Positions 10,087 to 21,665 of a DNA stretch of 64,000 bases are shown here, in pieces (position 1 is the first letter of the stretch; each line of letters starts with the position of its first letter). The translations under genes were made by a program, and so were the position numbers. Source of the stretch: Axinella damicornis. Lineage: Eukaryota; Porifera; Demospongiae; Axinellida; Axinellidae. Under the pieces are notes generated by a model. The model was not told the DNA's origin. It ran no database searches and saw only the letters and a program-made list of their open reading frames with translations. Location of the stretch: positions 8,302,344 to 8,366,343 of the forward strand of contig OZ007511.1 in assembly GCA_963931865.1 (NCBI GenBank), given 5' to 3'.

Positions 10087-12186
10087 AAATATTTCTATGG
10101 CTAGAGGGCACCCAGTACCACCCAACTGGTGGCCTATAAAGTGAATGGTAAGCACCATGTCACGGTGAGGTACTTTTCAGCACCTCAGCAGAGGACCCTC
10201 ACAGAGAGGGAAGGCTGTATACCGTACGTTGCGATAGGGAGGGCGGGTCGGTCAGACCACCTGGTCTAGGTACTTGCGTGCAGAATATGACCAACTGCAA
10301 TGCCGTGTGTTGCTTACTGTAGGCGCTCTAAATAAGGCGCCTCTCCAAATTATAAAGGCGCCCCCACGACCTGAATATACCGGCCCCACCTTCCCTATCC
10401 ACTCTCACTTTCGGTTGGGGGCGGGTGCGCCTGACCAGTTGCAGCATGAGTGGTACAGATCAGTACCCTTCCTACCAAACCTCGTCTACCTCCACAAAGT
10501 TACACACATGCAGGTACAGGAAGAGGACTCCCATGGCTCAGACTGTTAAACAATGATGTCATAGCATTAGGCATGTTCCTGGATCGGTTACTTACCCAAT
10601 TCGATTCCAATGTGAATTCCAGTACTTCAACCATTAGACATCTCGTGCAGTACTTGTACCAATGCGAATGGGAAGTCCCTCTCATCATAATAGATAACAG
10701 AATACTCAGATCACGGGAATGTCCGGAAACGTACATCCGGTGACATCATAGTCCTTGTTCCGCAGCTAACGCGCGCGCCGACACATGCAGGCAGCAATTT
10801 CCAATTACTTGCGTGGGCGTTCCGCATTGTTAAAACTAGCTTCTTGCTGACTGTACATACGTTTTCAGGCAACGTTCGTCAGTGAAGTCAGTACATTGCT
10901 TTGTGTAGATGACAGAAGACTACGTTGCAAGAGAGAGAGAGAGAGCACATTCACGAGAGACAAGTTTCGACATTAATTTGTGGAGGCGCTCAGGGACAGC
11001 CAAAGCACACCTGCACTAAGCTTACACTAAAGAAGTCTGAATGCTTTTCACAAAAAATTACCATGTAGCTATACTACTATTTACAGACATAATAATAATT
11101 ACTAGACAGTGGATATAGTTATATGACCGTCGTAGCTATACATGCAGCCGTATAATATGACCAACGTGCAGTTACTCACAGGAAAAAATTTCTATTACAA
11201 CAGTTAATTTCACCAAATAATGTGAAGTCTTTGTAAATTCTATTTTTTGCAATACTTTTACATTCAGCCAAATGCAGCAATAATGCACCAACACAACGAT
11301 TATAATTTGAAATGCAAAGTGGAAGATTGTAATTCTGTTGTATTTTTCAATCCAGTCATTGTACGATCAAGGTAAAAGTGTGTAAAAGGTGCAAATAACA
11401 GGTAGTATTGCATAATTATGAAATACAACCACATATAGTAAAACTTTCACATTGGTTGTGAAGATAGTGAAAATCCAAGTAGAAATGACAATCGATCATT
11501 GTAATCGTCATTAATTTTTTCCCTTGTGACTCTCCATAAGTGTCCTTGTACTTAAGCTTGATATATACTGATGGTGGTTCTCCTCTTACTGCAGCAGATT
11601 TCACAGATACAGCCGCAAGGAGATCTCTTTGTCCGGAAAGTGAGACTGATCTGGAGTGTGTGTAGCTATGTATGTTGTGTGCATGTGCATGCATGGGTGA
11701 GTAATATTGTATGTGACTACTAGCTACAAGCTATGGTGCTGTGTGATGAATGAAAATGGAACTGTTGCAATGTTGCCGCCAGTTAAATACTGCTTTGAAA
11801 TTGAAAAATAGTCTAAGAGGGATCAAGGGGACTTATCACATGAGTGATGTCGAGGGTACACATGAGCTAGACATGGTGTGGGAACTCAACAACAACACCA
11901 GAATCATAGCATAGCCTCAGTGCAAACCTCGCCCTCATGTAGCGAAGCATACCCATAAGATCTACTAGTGGAATGCAGGACATTGGAGGGCGAGCCTGAG
12001 CGAAGTGCACGTGCAGGACATGCATAGAGCAGTTGCATTCATATGACGGTCATCAGACTCAATTGTGTGACTGAGCTATGAGCCACAGAAATTATGACAC
12101 TAAACATACACTCGTGCACATCACAGCAACTGTGAGTCAGGTTAGCATTAGCTGAAGCATTCTAGCAGGTAGCTACGTCACCGGCC

Positions 12187-12319
12187 ATGGCGGTAGACCC
12201 ACGAGTAGCCTCGTTCCCAGATGAAAGTCTGGCACGCGAGACTAACCCACGAGCTGTCTCCGACTTTGTTGTCGCCACCGAGGAGGCAGAAGTTCATGGT
12301 GCTCTAGCCAATGAGACAG
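12187..12319 (+). CDS. Candidate first coding exon, carrying an exonised 40-bp element
   Basis: An ATG in a good context (GGCCATGG) opens 133 nt without a stop (MAVDPRVASFPDESLARETN..., ending GALANET), followed by a consensus donor CAG|GTAGGT, phase 1. Within it, 12,206-12,245 is a tiny TAGCCTCGTTCCCAG..ACGCGAGACTA element flanked by exact 8-bp repeats CCCACGAG (12,198-12,205 and 12,246-12,253). Insert plus duplication is 48 bp, so the frame survives. The second block B copy (39,526-39,658) is the same. Downstream exons were not identified and the product is unknown. Confidence 0.4.
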
Positions 12320-13265
12320 GTAGGTTCGTTCATGTTCACGAGTAGTCTCCGTCTTTGATAGCATGTTGCGCATAATTATTACTGCACTGCACGTGCAAGT
12401 ATCACGTGTCATCCGGTGCGCGTTTGGGGTATGGTAACGGGATCCCACGGGAACCAGATTATAGCCCTCTAGCTCATCAGTTTGTCACTTTGTGCAGCTT
12501 GGTTTGTGGTAGCGCTGGTGTCGCTAGACACCACGCTTCACGTACCAGTAGTCTAGTAACAGAGTTAGTGACCCGCTGATGTCGATTTTGTGGCATAAGC
12601 ATCAAGTAAAGTTTTTGCGGTGAGCTAAAAACTGTCATAACTCTCGAACTAAACATATTTATCCAAATTGCTATCTTAATTTTGTTCCTTACGTCGAATG
12701 CTTTCTTTTGATACCTTGGTCTCGCTTGTCAAGTAACCACAGCGCCCGCTAGAACAGTAATTAACAGACAGACAGACACACAGACAGACACACAGAGTAC
12801 TAGAACCTCGCCTGCATGGGCAAGGTTAATGAAGTGGCATGAGGTCTTGCAATAACATTACAGCCTCTGGCTAAGTGGGTGTTTATAACAACATAACAGG
12901 CTGGCTTCTAAGTGGGTGTTAGGGTCATAGGATCCTCCCAAAGGGCACTGCCCACTGCATGGAACTCCCCAGAGAGACCGCTGAGGATGATGTCACCAAA
13001 TAGAAAGGTGTACATACAAGTCTGGATGTCATGCAGAGGTGGTTGGACAATATGATGTGACCATACATGTGTGGGCGAATTTATATGGAGGTTTACTATG
13101 TGTTCTCAATAGTCTTGATGAGTATCTAGACAAAAATTGACATCAAGTACGGCCTCTTGAAGGATCGGCCGCGGGGAATGGCAGGCATGCACTCCTATAC
13201 CTTCCAACTGTAACTTCACATCTCGTTGGCACTTTACATTTTCCTCTAGTTGACCGCAACGCGTA

Positions 13266-13890
13266 TACCATATAGCGGGAAAATTTGGCGGTGGTTTTAA
13301 TTTGGCGATTTGGCGGTGCAGGAAAAAATCGCCAAATTAAATTCCGCCAATATTAAACCCCACCTCAGCCGGCCGGCCACTCGGGTATTCGCGCGCACAT
13401 TAGTAATGCACATACGTATGTACGGTAGCGCTGTACCAGTATTTCAGAAAAGACTCAGCTGCTGTATGCTCCCAAGAGAACGCGACATCGGGGATTCCTC
13501 TCTCTCCGGGAAGGAACTACAAGCCATTAACGAGAGTGTGAGGGGCGTGGCCAACGATTGCGCTCGAGCGCATCACCGCCACAGTGCAGTCCAGTCGCGG
13601 CTCCCGTACCACACTGTATGGAAAACGTGATGGCCTCTGACACATCCCTCTACTTCGAAGGTCTCCATGGTTAGCTGGTAACTAACTGGTTGCGCTCGAT
13701 CGATAGTACATGTGCAGTTCACACTGAGCGCCTAGCGCCTCACGCTGAGGCTTACGTCATTGCTGTTACGTCATTTGTGTCGAGGATCGATCGAAAATCG
13801 CCAAATTTAAAATTCGCCAAATCAAAAAATACAGCGTTTTGGCTAAAATCGCCAAATTTAATGCCCGCCAAATTTTCCCGCTATACGGTA
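13266..13890. mobile_element. Inverted-repeat element with TACC(A/G)TATAGCGGG ends, copy in block B1
   Basis: The termini are TACCATATAGCGGGAAAATT and the complement of TACCGTATAGCGGGAAAATT, followed by GGCGATTT/AAATCGCC-rich subterminal repeats. The inside (about 13,440-13,630) has a protein-like frame (RERDIGDSSLSGKELQAINE and onwards) after a TATTTCAG acceptor-like site. That could be a captured host exon. A twin is at 40,617-41,241. No transposase. Confidence 0.65.
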
Positions 13891-15081
13891 TGTCATGTGC
13901 ACAGAAAATGCGCCCAACCTCCTCTGGATGTCAAGCATGTCATACGTGTAAAACCCCTTTATTCTCGTTGTAATGCTTATTGCACACAGGGAGTTACTGA
14001 AAAACAACCCGCTGATGTAGCAACCCTGTTAAAAGAACATTTATAGAAGACAATACAATACAACCCTGCCTACACACTCAGAGGCACTGCTGAGGACCCA
14101 TAGGCACTCAGTTGCAGAACCCTAGGCTCTCAGTTTTGGACCCCTAGGTTTGGATTCCCCCTAGGGAGGAGGGTCTACAAAGGTAGCGACATGTAAATGA
14201 CGACTGGCGAAGGTAACCAGTTATCCACCAACTGATTTAGTTCTCCACCCAACTACTCAGCTATCGGAAGCTAATGGAATGCAATATACTATCTAATTCG
14301 GATTGGGCAGGTTTCCAGCCAACCATTCTGATCAGCATGGCCCAACAAATGAATCTATTCTGATCCAGCTTGATAGTTCTCACTGATGGTTGGTGGCTTA
14401 CTCACATGTTCGTACTTCATAGCTGGTTGTCATGGAGCTCACTGCTTTTCTCCATTGAGTTCGTCTTCTCATTGCTTCTTCATGAGCTTTTCTTACCCAT
14501 ACGACCAAGTGTAGCTCTGCAAGGTAAAAGATTATAGCTACCAATCACTGTGGCTCTGCAAGTCTCTTGATTTTGCATTACACACAAGAAATTGTGACTC
14601 GTTTAGTTTACAGCAACAGTCTACGTATTTATACTAACAACCTCTGCCTCAAGACAAAGTTAAAGAGGCACTTATGTGTTGCATGTAGAAGCATCTGCGA
14701 ATGGGATGAAAGTAATCAACATACCTTTTAGCTAATACTTGATCAACAGATCAAGACGAAGTCCATGCGACAAGAATCAATAAATTTTCTGAGATACTAA
14801 GGAGGCATGGCTAGCATCAGAAGGCCAATCACAAATCTTGATCACATTCGCAAATGCTTCTATAGGCAACACGTATGTAAGCCACTAGCTACCCCCTGCA
14901 CATTCACTGTTATATCCTTTCTGACTCCTCAACCATGGCTAACATGTACACTCTCTATGCTACAGCCCAGGGCCAATACAGGTCTGTTGAACTGTACACA
15001 ATAGTTGTACGTATAATCTATGTAGGTCTCTTGAAATCTACACAAAAGATGCAGGATTAAGTGTGCAAGGATGATCAAGTT

Positions 15082-15105
15082 GGGGGGGGGGGGGGGGGGG
15101 GGGGG
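15082..15105. repeat. Poly-G tract, 24 G
   Basis: Uninterrupted G run; the copy at 42,437-42,468 has 32 G. Confidence 0.9.
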
Positions 15106-15966
15106 CATGAATAACAGGCAGTTTACTATACGTACAACAGTTTTAGATGTCCTGATGAGTAAGTAGTTGTGGTGAGGAGACCAGTATGTGTCAAGTGAAC
15201 CAAACAATCATATGAAATTCCACAGAGATACTAGCGTTGTTCCCATGCTGAAGGAGAAATGGCCTATATCTACATGTACACATGAAGGAAATAGGCACCG
15301 GTAAGCTAGGTGCACATAATTTCAAATGACAATCGTCAAATACGACGTGCGCTGCATTTGAATTATAGAGCTTTTTCCAATCCGTACGTAGGATCGAAAG
15401 TGTCTGGAAGCCTTCAGCGCTTAATAAAGAGTAGCTGGGACGAGAGTTGAAGCTGTGCCTAACAGTGAATATGTGCCTAAAAGTTGTGCTTAATAATGCA
15501 CAGCTTTGGTATTACCCCTAGACCGACAATTTTACAAGTAGGAAGCTTAGGGTATTGACCGAGACACATGCACAACAATCCATGCAAACGCAGCAGTAGG
15601 GAGGGATCCAGTGCACAGTGAAGTAGAATTCAGGGCATTTGTTACTGTATGCTTGTGTATACCAGGTGATGGAACTCAGGGGTACAATTAGGTCAGGCCA
15701 TTCCCACTGCCAGTATGGCTTGCAGTATGCAAATATGGCGGGGGAAGGCCTGGGATATCTGGTCACATGTGATGACGTCAGGTTCCCAACTGTTATAATA
15801 CCTGCTTCACGTCAATCCGTCCCCAGCATTGAGAACAATGAATGGTATTGATCATCTTTGTATGATAATAGTGGTGTTTACGGCATGAGGTGGAACTTGT
15901 ACAATATTCAGGTGTTCGCAACTTGTGCAGCTGAGGTGTGGAACTTGGTACAATAATTCACAAGCT

Positions 15967-16001
15967 ACAGTCAGTCAGTCAGTCAGTCAGTCAGTCAGTC
16001 A
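15967..16001. repeat. (CAGT)n microsatellite
   Basis: About eight uninterrupted tetranucleotide units. It lies in sequence unique to the first block B neighbourhood. Confidence 0.9.
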
Positions 16002-16323
16002 ACATGTATTCTCTGTAACTAGCTATACTTGACACGTGCATGAGGATATACCTTACTTCCGGTTTAACCAGACGTACACAGTGGCAGACATCACGTGAGA
16101 AATTTCACCAGGCCTTCACAAGATAAAATCTGGGTGGAGGCCTAGCCTGGGAACAAGGTTAGGGCTCGCTCACATTGGCCCAACAATTATAATCATCAAA
16201 AACATTTTCACTTACAACATTTAGTAAAAGAAACCTTCTAAACTGCTCATAATAGCTACATGTATCATTCTAGTTCAACTTTAGTATCGTAATGTACATG
16301 TTTCCTCAAGCTACTACATGTAG

Positions 16324-17143
16324 CTACTTGACATATATCTCAATGAGCTCAATCGCTGTATCTTCGATTGCGACGGTGGTGCTCCCACAGATCCTCAACT
16401 CAAGGTCAGAGGTGCTACGCTGAGACAGCTGCTTGCAAAACCATGGCGGAGTGTTAAGCGTGCAGCAGGCACTACCAGCAGAACCACAACCACTACCATC
16501 CCACAAGGGATCATCAGGATAGAAAATATATTGGAAAGCTTCACCAGCTGGCACACCGGTCTCACAAAAGTAGTCAGTACCAACAAATGATGGCACATTA
16601 CTGGGATCAGGGTGGTTGGCATTGCAGGGGCACGTAACGGCACGTAGATCGATTTCATCTAGTCCCGCAGCAAACGTCCAAATGTGTTGTCGTGGGTTTC
16701 CGTAAGTCAGGCTGATACCATCGACATAAGGATCCTCAATTGTAGCAACATCAGAGCCACCATCACGTAGGTAAAATGCATCAGTTGAAGCAACTTGGTA
16801 CCCAATGATACGACCACACACACGACTGTACTCAAGACCTTGAGAACTGTAGCTGGTTGAATCACAAGCATTATTATTCCTCCTGCCACACGACCGTTTT
16901 GGTGAGGAGTAAAGACTCCAGTTCGCAGGACAATCCTGAGCAGGTTCTGTCATATCAAGGTAGGCAATTCTTGTCCATCCAATTCCTCCACAGCCACAGT
17001 TGCCATAACCGCCCAATGTTCGTGGATCCTGAAGCAATGTGCGAATGCATGTTCTGGTCAATTTCAGCAATCAAATTGTTTCGCTCGGCAACTGATGGGC
17101 AGCCTTCTCCATTTCCTACCAAAGTTGAAGCATTGAGGCTCAC
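16324..17143 (-). CDS. Cysteine-rich secreted-type protein, terminal exon with an apparent +1 frameshift
   Basis: The main frame (17,070-16,324) reads GGYGNCGCGGIGWTRIAYLD, then CPANWSLYSSPKRSCGR, and has about 18 cysteines. This composition suggests an extracellular or secreted protein; it resembles uncharacterised proteins of sponges and cnidarians as I recall them, which is inference. The N-terminal part (LNASTLVGNGEGCPSVAERN, then NLIAEIDQN) lies in another frame, and the two join only with a shift of one base near 17,050-17,070. A possible splice acceptor (TTATTTATTGCAG) is at about 17,206. No signal-peptide exon was found. This is either a recent pseudogene or a sequencing error. Not duplicated in the second block B region. 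Confidence 0.6.
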
Positions 17144-17384
17144 GGGATGGAATAGGAATATTATTTCTGCTTCCTATGCTTTGGCAAAAGGCCTGAGTTT
17201 GGTTTCTGCAATAAATAAATGCTCTTCTAGTCTTTTTGTTGAAGCTCATTAAATATGAACGTGGCCTTTGACCTCTGCTGACTCGAGGAAATACATGAAA
17301 GGCGGTTCAGTAGGCTAAGCAAGCAACTTTAGCGAATGTTTAGCTTCTGTCCTACACTGTAAAGGGCTGAAAAATGAGTTTTGG

Positions 17385-17440
17385 TTCGTGTCGGCGTCCG
17401 CGTCCGCGTCCGTGTCCGCGTCCGACCGTATCCGCGTTTT
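17385..17440. repeat. CGTCCG hexamer tandem repeat
   Basis: Imperfect GTCCGC/CGTCCG units form a GC-rich run, which produces a false arginine/valine-rich open frame. Confidence 0.8.
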
Positions 17441-17459
17441 CCACTTGCCCCACATGGTG

Positions 17460-18440
17460 TGGCTAGCATTCAAGACTATAGCTATGGTACACATAATTCA
17501 AGCAGGGTGAGAAGTCGACATCAGACTCTCGCTTGCTCGTGCACGACTTTTAGGCTTCATCACATCAAACCATACATAATTTATGTACAATCTATGCAGC
17601 CTCCTTCCCATGCCCTGCCAAGCTTTTCGTCCCTTGCAGTACAGAAATGCAGCTACAAGAGACGAAAAGCTGGGCGGGGCCTGGGAACGAGAATAGAATC
17701 TATGATCAAAGGAAGGATCACATCCTGCAGAACTATTTAATAATTGGCTAGTCAAGTAGATCTAAAATCAGCAGGAACAGCCCTGAGCCTTTCCAACGGT
17801 AGTACCTGTATTCCTGGGGCACGAACTTGGGCGGGTTGTTCTGAAGAAATTCCGTCTCCCCAACTAGCTAGGACAGCAGACTCACATCACGCTGCGAAAA
17901 GACATCTCGCCATTGCTGTGAGTGCGACGTCACTGGACACTAATAATCTGTTTCGGTTTTCGAGGTTCCCAGACCGCCTGTGGAAAGAACCGGAGTCAGG
18001 ATCGTGGCAGCTCAGGCACATTAATGATATTCATGAGGCTGTGGCCTGAAACATGAAAATCCATGAATTATAGCATCAGCCGGTGTCAATTATAATCTGA
18101 GAATGAACTTGGTTTGACATGTGTCAACGGTATGTAGTCCAAAGCCTGCAACTAATAGTGAACGGCTGCTAACGATATTCATGACTCATTTAATGATATT
18201 CATAATGGCCTTGGCCAGTAAAAGTCAGTTCTAGGGCTAGCTATACACAGGCTTACTGCTCAGCCTGCCACTGAGCTACTTCGAGAGTTCAGCAGTACAT
18301 AGCTATCAGGCCTCATAGCCACTCATTAACTATATAGTCTCGTTCTCAGACCCAAACAACCTCAGCGAAGATCATGCACATGCAATACCTAAACAACCCC
18401 AGCAAAGATCGCTTGCAGTATCTGCAAGGCCAAGCAATCT
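17460..18440. repeat. Block D, copy 1 (downstream of zinc-finger gene 2)
   Basis: It aligns by eye with 63,055-64,000, including a TAGCCTCG-family relic (AGCTTTTCGTCCCTTGCAGT, 17,605-17,697), repeated AATGATATTCAT motifs, and a terminal AACAACCCCAGC stretch. No gene recognised. The next feature to the right is zinc-finger gene 2 on the minus strand. Confidence 0.8.
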
Positions 18441-18742
18441 TCGCTGGGGTTGTTTGAGTCTGGGGAACGATACTAGTCATGCATTAAGCGTGTCCACTGT
18501 CTGCTGGTCTCCCTGGGAGTCCTGTTAAACTGTACGCTATAGTTGGACGCTCCTTCGCGCTGATTCATGTGATTATATAGAAACAAATACCACGCTTGAT
18601 AGCAGGAGCTGATGAGCACCGCAAAGCGCCCCGTTATATTGATAGTAAACAGCTTTAAAAATAATCATTGGGTACAAAGCTCATGAATGTGGTTTTGCTG
18701 ATGAGGTACATGTATATATGTAGCTGAACAGAACAAAGGTTC

Positions 18743-19942
18743 TCAGTGCTTATGACAGTTTCGGATGTGCCTCTTGAGGTACGTGGGTGTTGCAAAACTC
18801 TTACTGCAGAATTCACAGTTGTGGGGAATCTGTTGGTGAATCCTGTAATGCTCAGGAAGATAATCTTTCCTGACGGTCCTTCCACACCACTCGCACATGC
18901 ATTTCGGGGGGCCGGAATGAGATGACTCCATGTGACCTTGCAGAGCCAATTCAGTAGGAAACCACTTCAAACAATCTCTACAGCTAAACGTTAGCTTCTC
19001 TAATTGGTCACGGTGGTACTCTGAAGTATGATCTTGAAGAGTATCAGCGTAGCGGAAGACCTTATCACAGAACTGACATTTGTGAGACTTTCGATGGGAC
19101 TTTCGATGGCTTGTAAGACCAGCTGCAGATTTGCAAGCCTTAGAACAATGTTCACATACATACTCTGTTGATGATGATTTTTCAAGCTCTGATGGCTTCT
19201 CTTGGTCTGGGTTACACAGGAACGGTTTTTCTCCTGTGTGGACTCTCTGGTGACAATTCAGATTTCCACGTTGGCTGAACCTCTTGGGACAAAACTCACA
19301 CAGGAATGGCTTCTCTCCTGTGTGGACTCTCTGGTGTCTATTCAGATTTCCACGTAGGCTGAACCTCTTGGGACAGAACTCACACAGGAACGGTTTCTCT
19401 CCTGTGTGGACTCTCCGGTGTCTATTCAGATCTCCACGGTTGTTGAACCTGTTGGGACAGAACTCACACAGGAATGGCGTCTCTCCTGTGTGGACTCTCT
19501 GGTGTGTATTCAGATTTCCATGATCGTTGAACCTCTTGGGACAGAACTTACACTTGTATGGCTTCTCTCCTGTGTGGACTCTCTGGTGTTTATTCAGATT
19601 TCCATGATCGTTGAACCTCTTGGGACAGAACTTACACTTGTATGGCTTCTTTCCTGTGTGGACTCTCTGGTGTCTATTCAGATCTCCACGTAGGTTGAAC
19701 CTCTTGGGACAGAACTCACACAGGAATGGCTTCTCTCCTGTGTGGACTCTATGGTGTCTATTCAGATGATGACATCGATTGAACCTCTTGGGGCAGAACT
19801 TGCACAGGAATGGTTTCTCTCCTGTGTGTATCCGAAGGTGACGTCTAAGATCACCAGACTGTCCAAATGACTTTGAGCAATATGTACACTTCAAAGCATG
19901 TGCCCTAGATCTAGCAGGTGTTCCTGAATGCCTCTTCATTGT
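18743..19942 (-). CDS. C2H2 zinc-finger protein 2 (13 fingers)
   Basis: A 398-aa frame from the ATG at 19,939, with eight N-terminal fingers (CTYCSKSFGQSGDLRRHLRIH first, then CxFCPKRF types) joined by TGEKPF/TGEKPY linkers. A short linker (NPDQEKPSELEKSSSTEY) leads to the five-finger C-terminal module shared with its paralogues. The acceptor-like GGGTGTACAG before ACAATGAAG suggests a missing upstream exon. Intact, with no internal stop. The N-terminal finger helices differ from paralogues 1 and 3 (for example NDHGNLNKH, NRCHHLNRH). Presumed nuclear DNA-binding repressor or regulator; targets unknown. Confidence 0.85.
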   Translation of the reverse strand, partial: TMKRHSGTPARSRAHALKCTYCSKSFGQSGDLRRHLRIHTGEKPFLCKFCPKRFNRCHHLNRHHRVHTGEKPFLCEFCPKRFNLRGDLNRHQRVHTGKKPYKCKFCPKRFNDHGNLNKHQRVHTGEKPYKCKFCPKRFNDHGNLNTHQRVHTGETPFLCEFCPNRFNNRGDLNRHRRVHTGEKPFLCEFCPKRFSLRGNLNRHQRVHTGEKPFLCEFCPKRFSQRGNLNCHQRVHTGEKPFLCNPDQEKPSELEKSSSTEYVCEHCSKACKSAAGLTSHRKSHRKSHKCQFCDKVFRYADTLQDHTSEYHRDQLEKLTFSCRDCLKWFPTELALQGHMESSHSGPPKCMCEWCGRTVRKDYLPEHYRIHQQIPHNCEFCSKSFATPTYLKRHIRNCHKH

Positions 19943-21386
19943 CTGTACACCCGCAAACACACCAGCAGTAATCACATTCAGTCGGCGTTTCTCCTTCTGA
20001 TTTCTCAGCAGCTGATTGTAACTACATCGGTGATTTGTTTCTGGTCAGTGGTGAATGAAGGATCTTCTCTGTTGCTTCTCTTATTTCACTGGTATCTTCT
20101 TTGAGACAACCTCTTGGTGCTGCAGCCTATAGACAGTATAGAACTGCAAGTGACTGGATTGACATGCACATAAGTGTACATGCTGCTGTGGAATCGATGC
20201 CATAGTTGCCGATTATTTCGCATGGCAATAATTTCGCGGTCTAGTCACTAAACTGCACAAATATTTCGCAGAAGGAAATTTTTAATTTTTCCACTCATAA
20301 TAACACTTGTGCGATCGCGCCAATGGAGGAAGAGTTAGTGATTGAGCTATGTATGCTTACGTGTCTACCACGTCTATACAACGTTTGCGATTAAGCACGT
20401 GAACTAGCAAGCGTTCGACGGAACGTTTACCTGGGAGATGGCAGCAAGGAAGATGAACACCATCCTATAGCGAAGAAGGACAATGTCTAGCCCAAGTACT
20501 TCTTCTAGTCCGGTTACCTCTCCTACCAGTGCAGCAGGCCAGATTTGGAGAAAGTATCGCCAGATGCAAGCCCAACATTCACCGCTCTCCACAACAGCTC
20601 GACGTTTGCTGTTGCATAAGTTGGAGGGAGGGCTCATGCGGTGCTGCTGTGGAGCCGCCGCAACTCCAGTTGCTTCGACAACGCCATGAGAGAGCCCACG
20701 GATCTACGGATCACGTGCTTTACAGTCAAAATTTGAATTCTATATTTAGCATTTCGCAATCTGTGAACGTTGTATGCCCTCTTGCCGCCTTTGGCGGCTC
20801 GATGCGCCCTTGGTAACAGGTAACTTGCCACACAAATGTAGCTGGTGGAGGGCGACTGTCATACACACCGAGCATAGTTGGTTGAACAACATACGTGAAC
20901 CTTTTTCATACTGAAATCTTTGCCATTTGCCGATTATGTCATTCTCATGTGAGGAAATAATATTATATCACAGGCTCTCCCCGCTTTTCCGTACTGCGAG
21001 CGACGAAAAGCTGGGTGGGTCAAGGCAGGAATTTCAGAATGCAAATGAAATCATAGAGAATGAAGTTGTAGTCTATATTTCATGCATAGGACGTCCGGTT
21101 CTGTCTGGTTTCAGGCGGTTAGCTGAACTATGAATATTAAATGAAGACCGAGAATGTTGCTGTAAGTCACCAGACGGCTATAGGTTTCCAGCTAGGCACG
21201 ACACTATGAGTGGTAGCTACACATCAGTACCTTCGGGTGCACCCACCCACCTCCCCTTGTCCCGCCCTTTCTGCTCTCGCAGAACCAATCTCCCAAGGAC
21301 ATTGCCGGATGTGACATCATGAAGCTGAAAGTCTCACGTTGCAACGCTAGGTCTTAAAGGGCTAATTAGCTAAGCAATAGGACTTT

Positions 21387-21665
21387 TCAAGTCTGTTGCA
21401 GCAAGATACCATCTACGCTAGTGTCAAAGATGAGGGCCAAAGCTCGGAACTCGCCATTTGTCAGCTCCCCCTGACACTGCAGGAGGGAGGCATCCACTAC
21501 AGCTGAGCGACATTCCATCCTGCCCGTCAGAATCGATACAAAAACATAGTTTGTCCTTTCACCAGCTCTCTCGCAACTTTGAGCTGTTCTGGCTTCACCA
21601 AAGCAAGTGACCGTTGACCCCAGTTGGCTAAAAATAGCTGCAATCGCAGTCTCAACGTCGACCAC
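21387..21665 (-). pseudogene. Degenerate RecQ-like helicase remnant, copy in block C1
   Basis: The frame reads TNYVFVSILTGRMECRS, which resembles a worn-down Walker A region (VFVSxPTGxGKS in RecQ-type helicases), followed by LLQCQGEL. The parallel copy at 30,825-31,257 retains a DEAH-box motif. In this copy the middle part is deleted. The family assignment is inference from short motifs. Confidence 0.35.

Larger units (their letters stand above)
6478..15585. repeat. Block B, copy 1 of a 9.1-kb direct segmental duplication
   Basis: The sequence matches 33,816-42,968 nearly base for base, with small indels. It begins inside the first finger of zinc-finger gene 1 and ends near a CACAACAATCC motif. 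It holds a foldback (6850-7535), hAT-like debris near 8240-8330, a candidate first exon (12,187-12,319), an AGACAGACACAC microsatellite near 12,766, the TATAGCGGG element (13,266-13,890) and homopolymers. Short open frames shared by both copies (8265-8570 minus, 8965-9186 plus, 9461-9691 minus, 11,416-11,694 minus) are not recognised; recent duplication alone explains their conservation. In 14,050-15,060 I see nothing but low-complexity tracts. Confidence 0.85.

Noticed and set aside
17381..17740. Frame beginning VRVGVRVRVRVRVR
   Set aside because: Translation of a CGTCCG hexamer run followed by a miniature-element relic.
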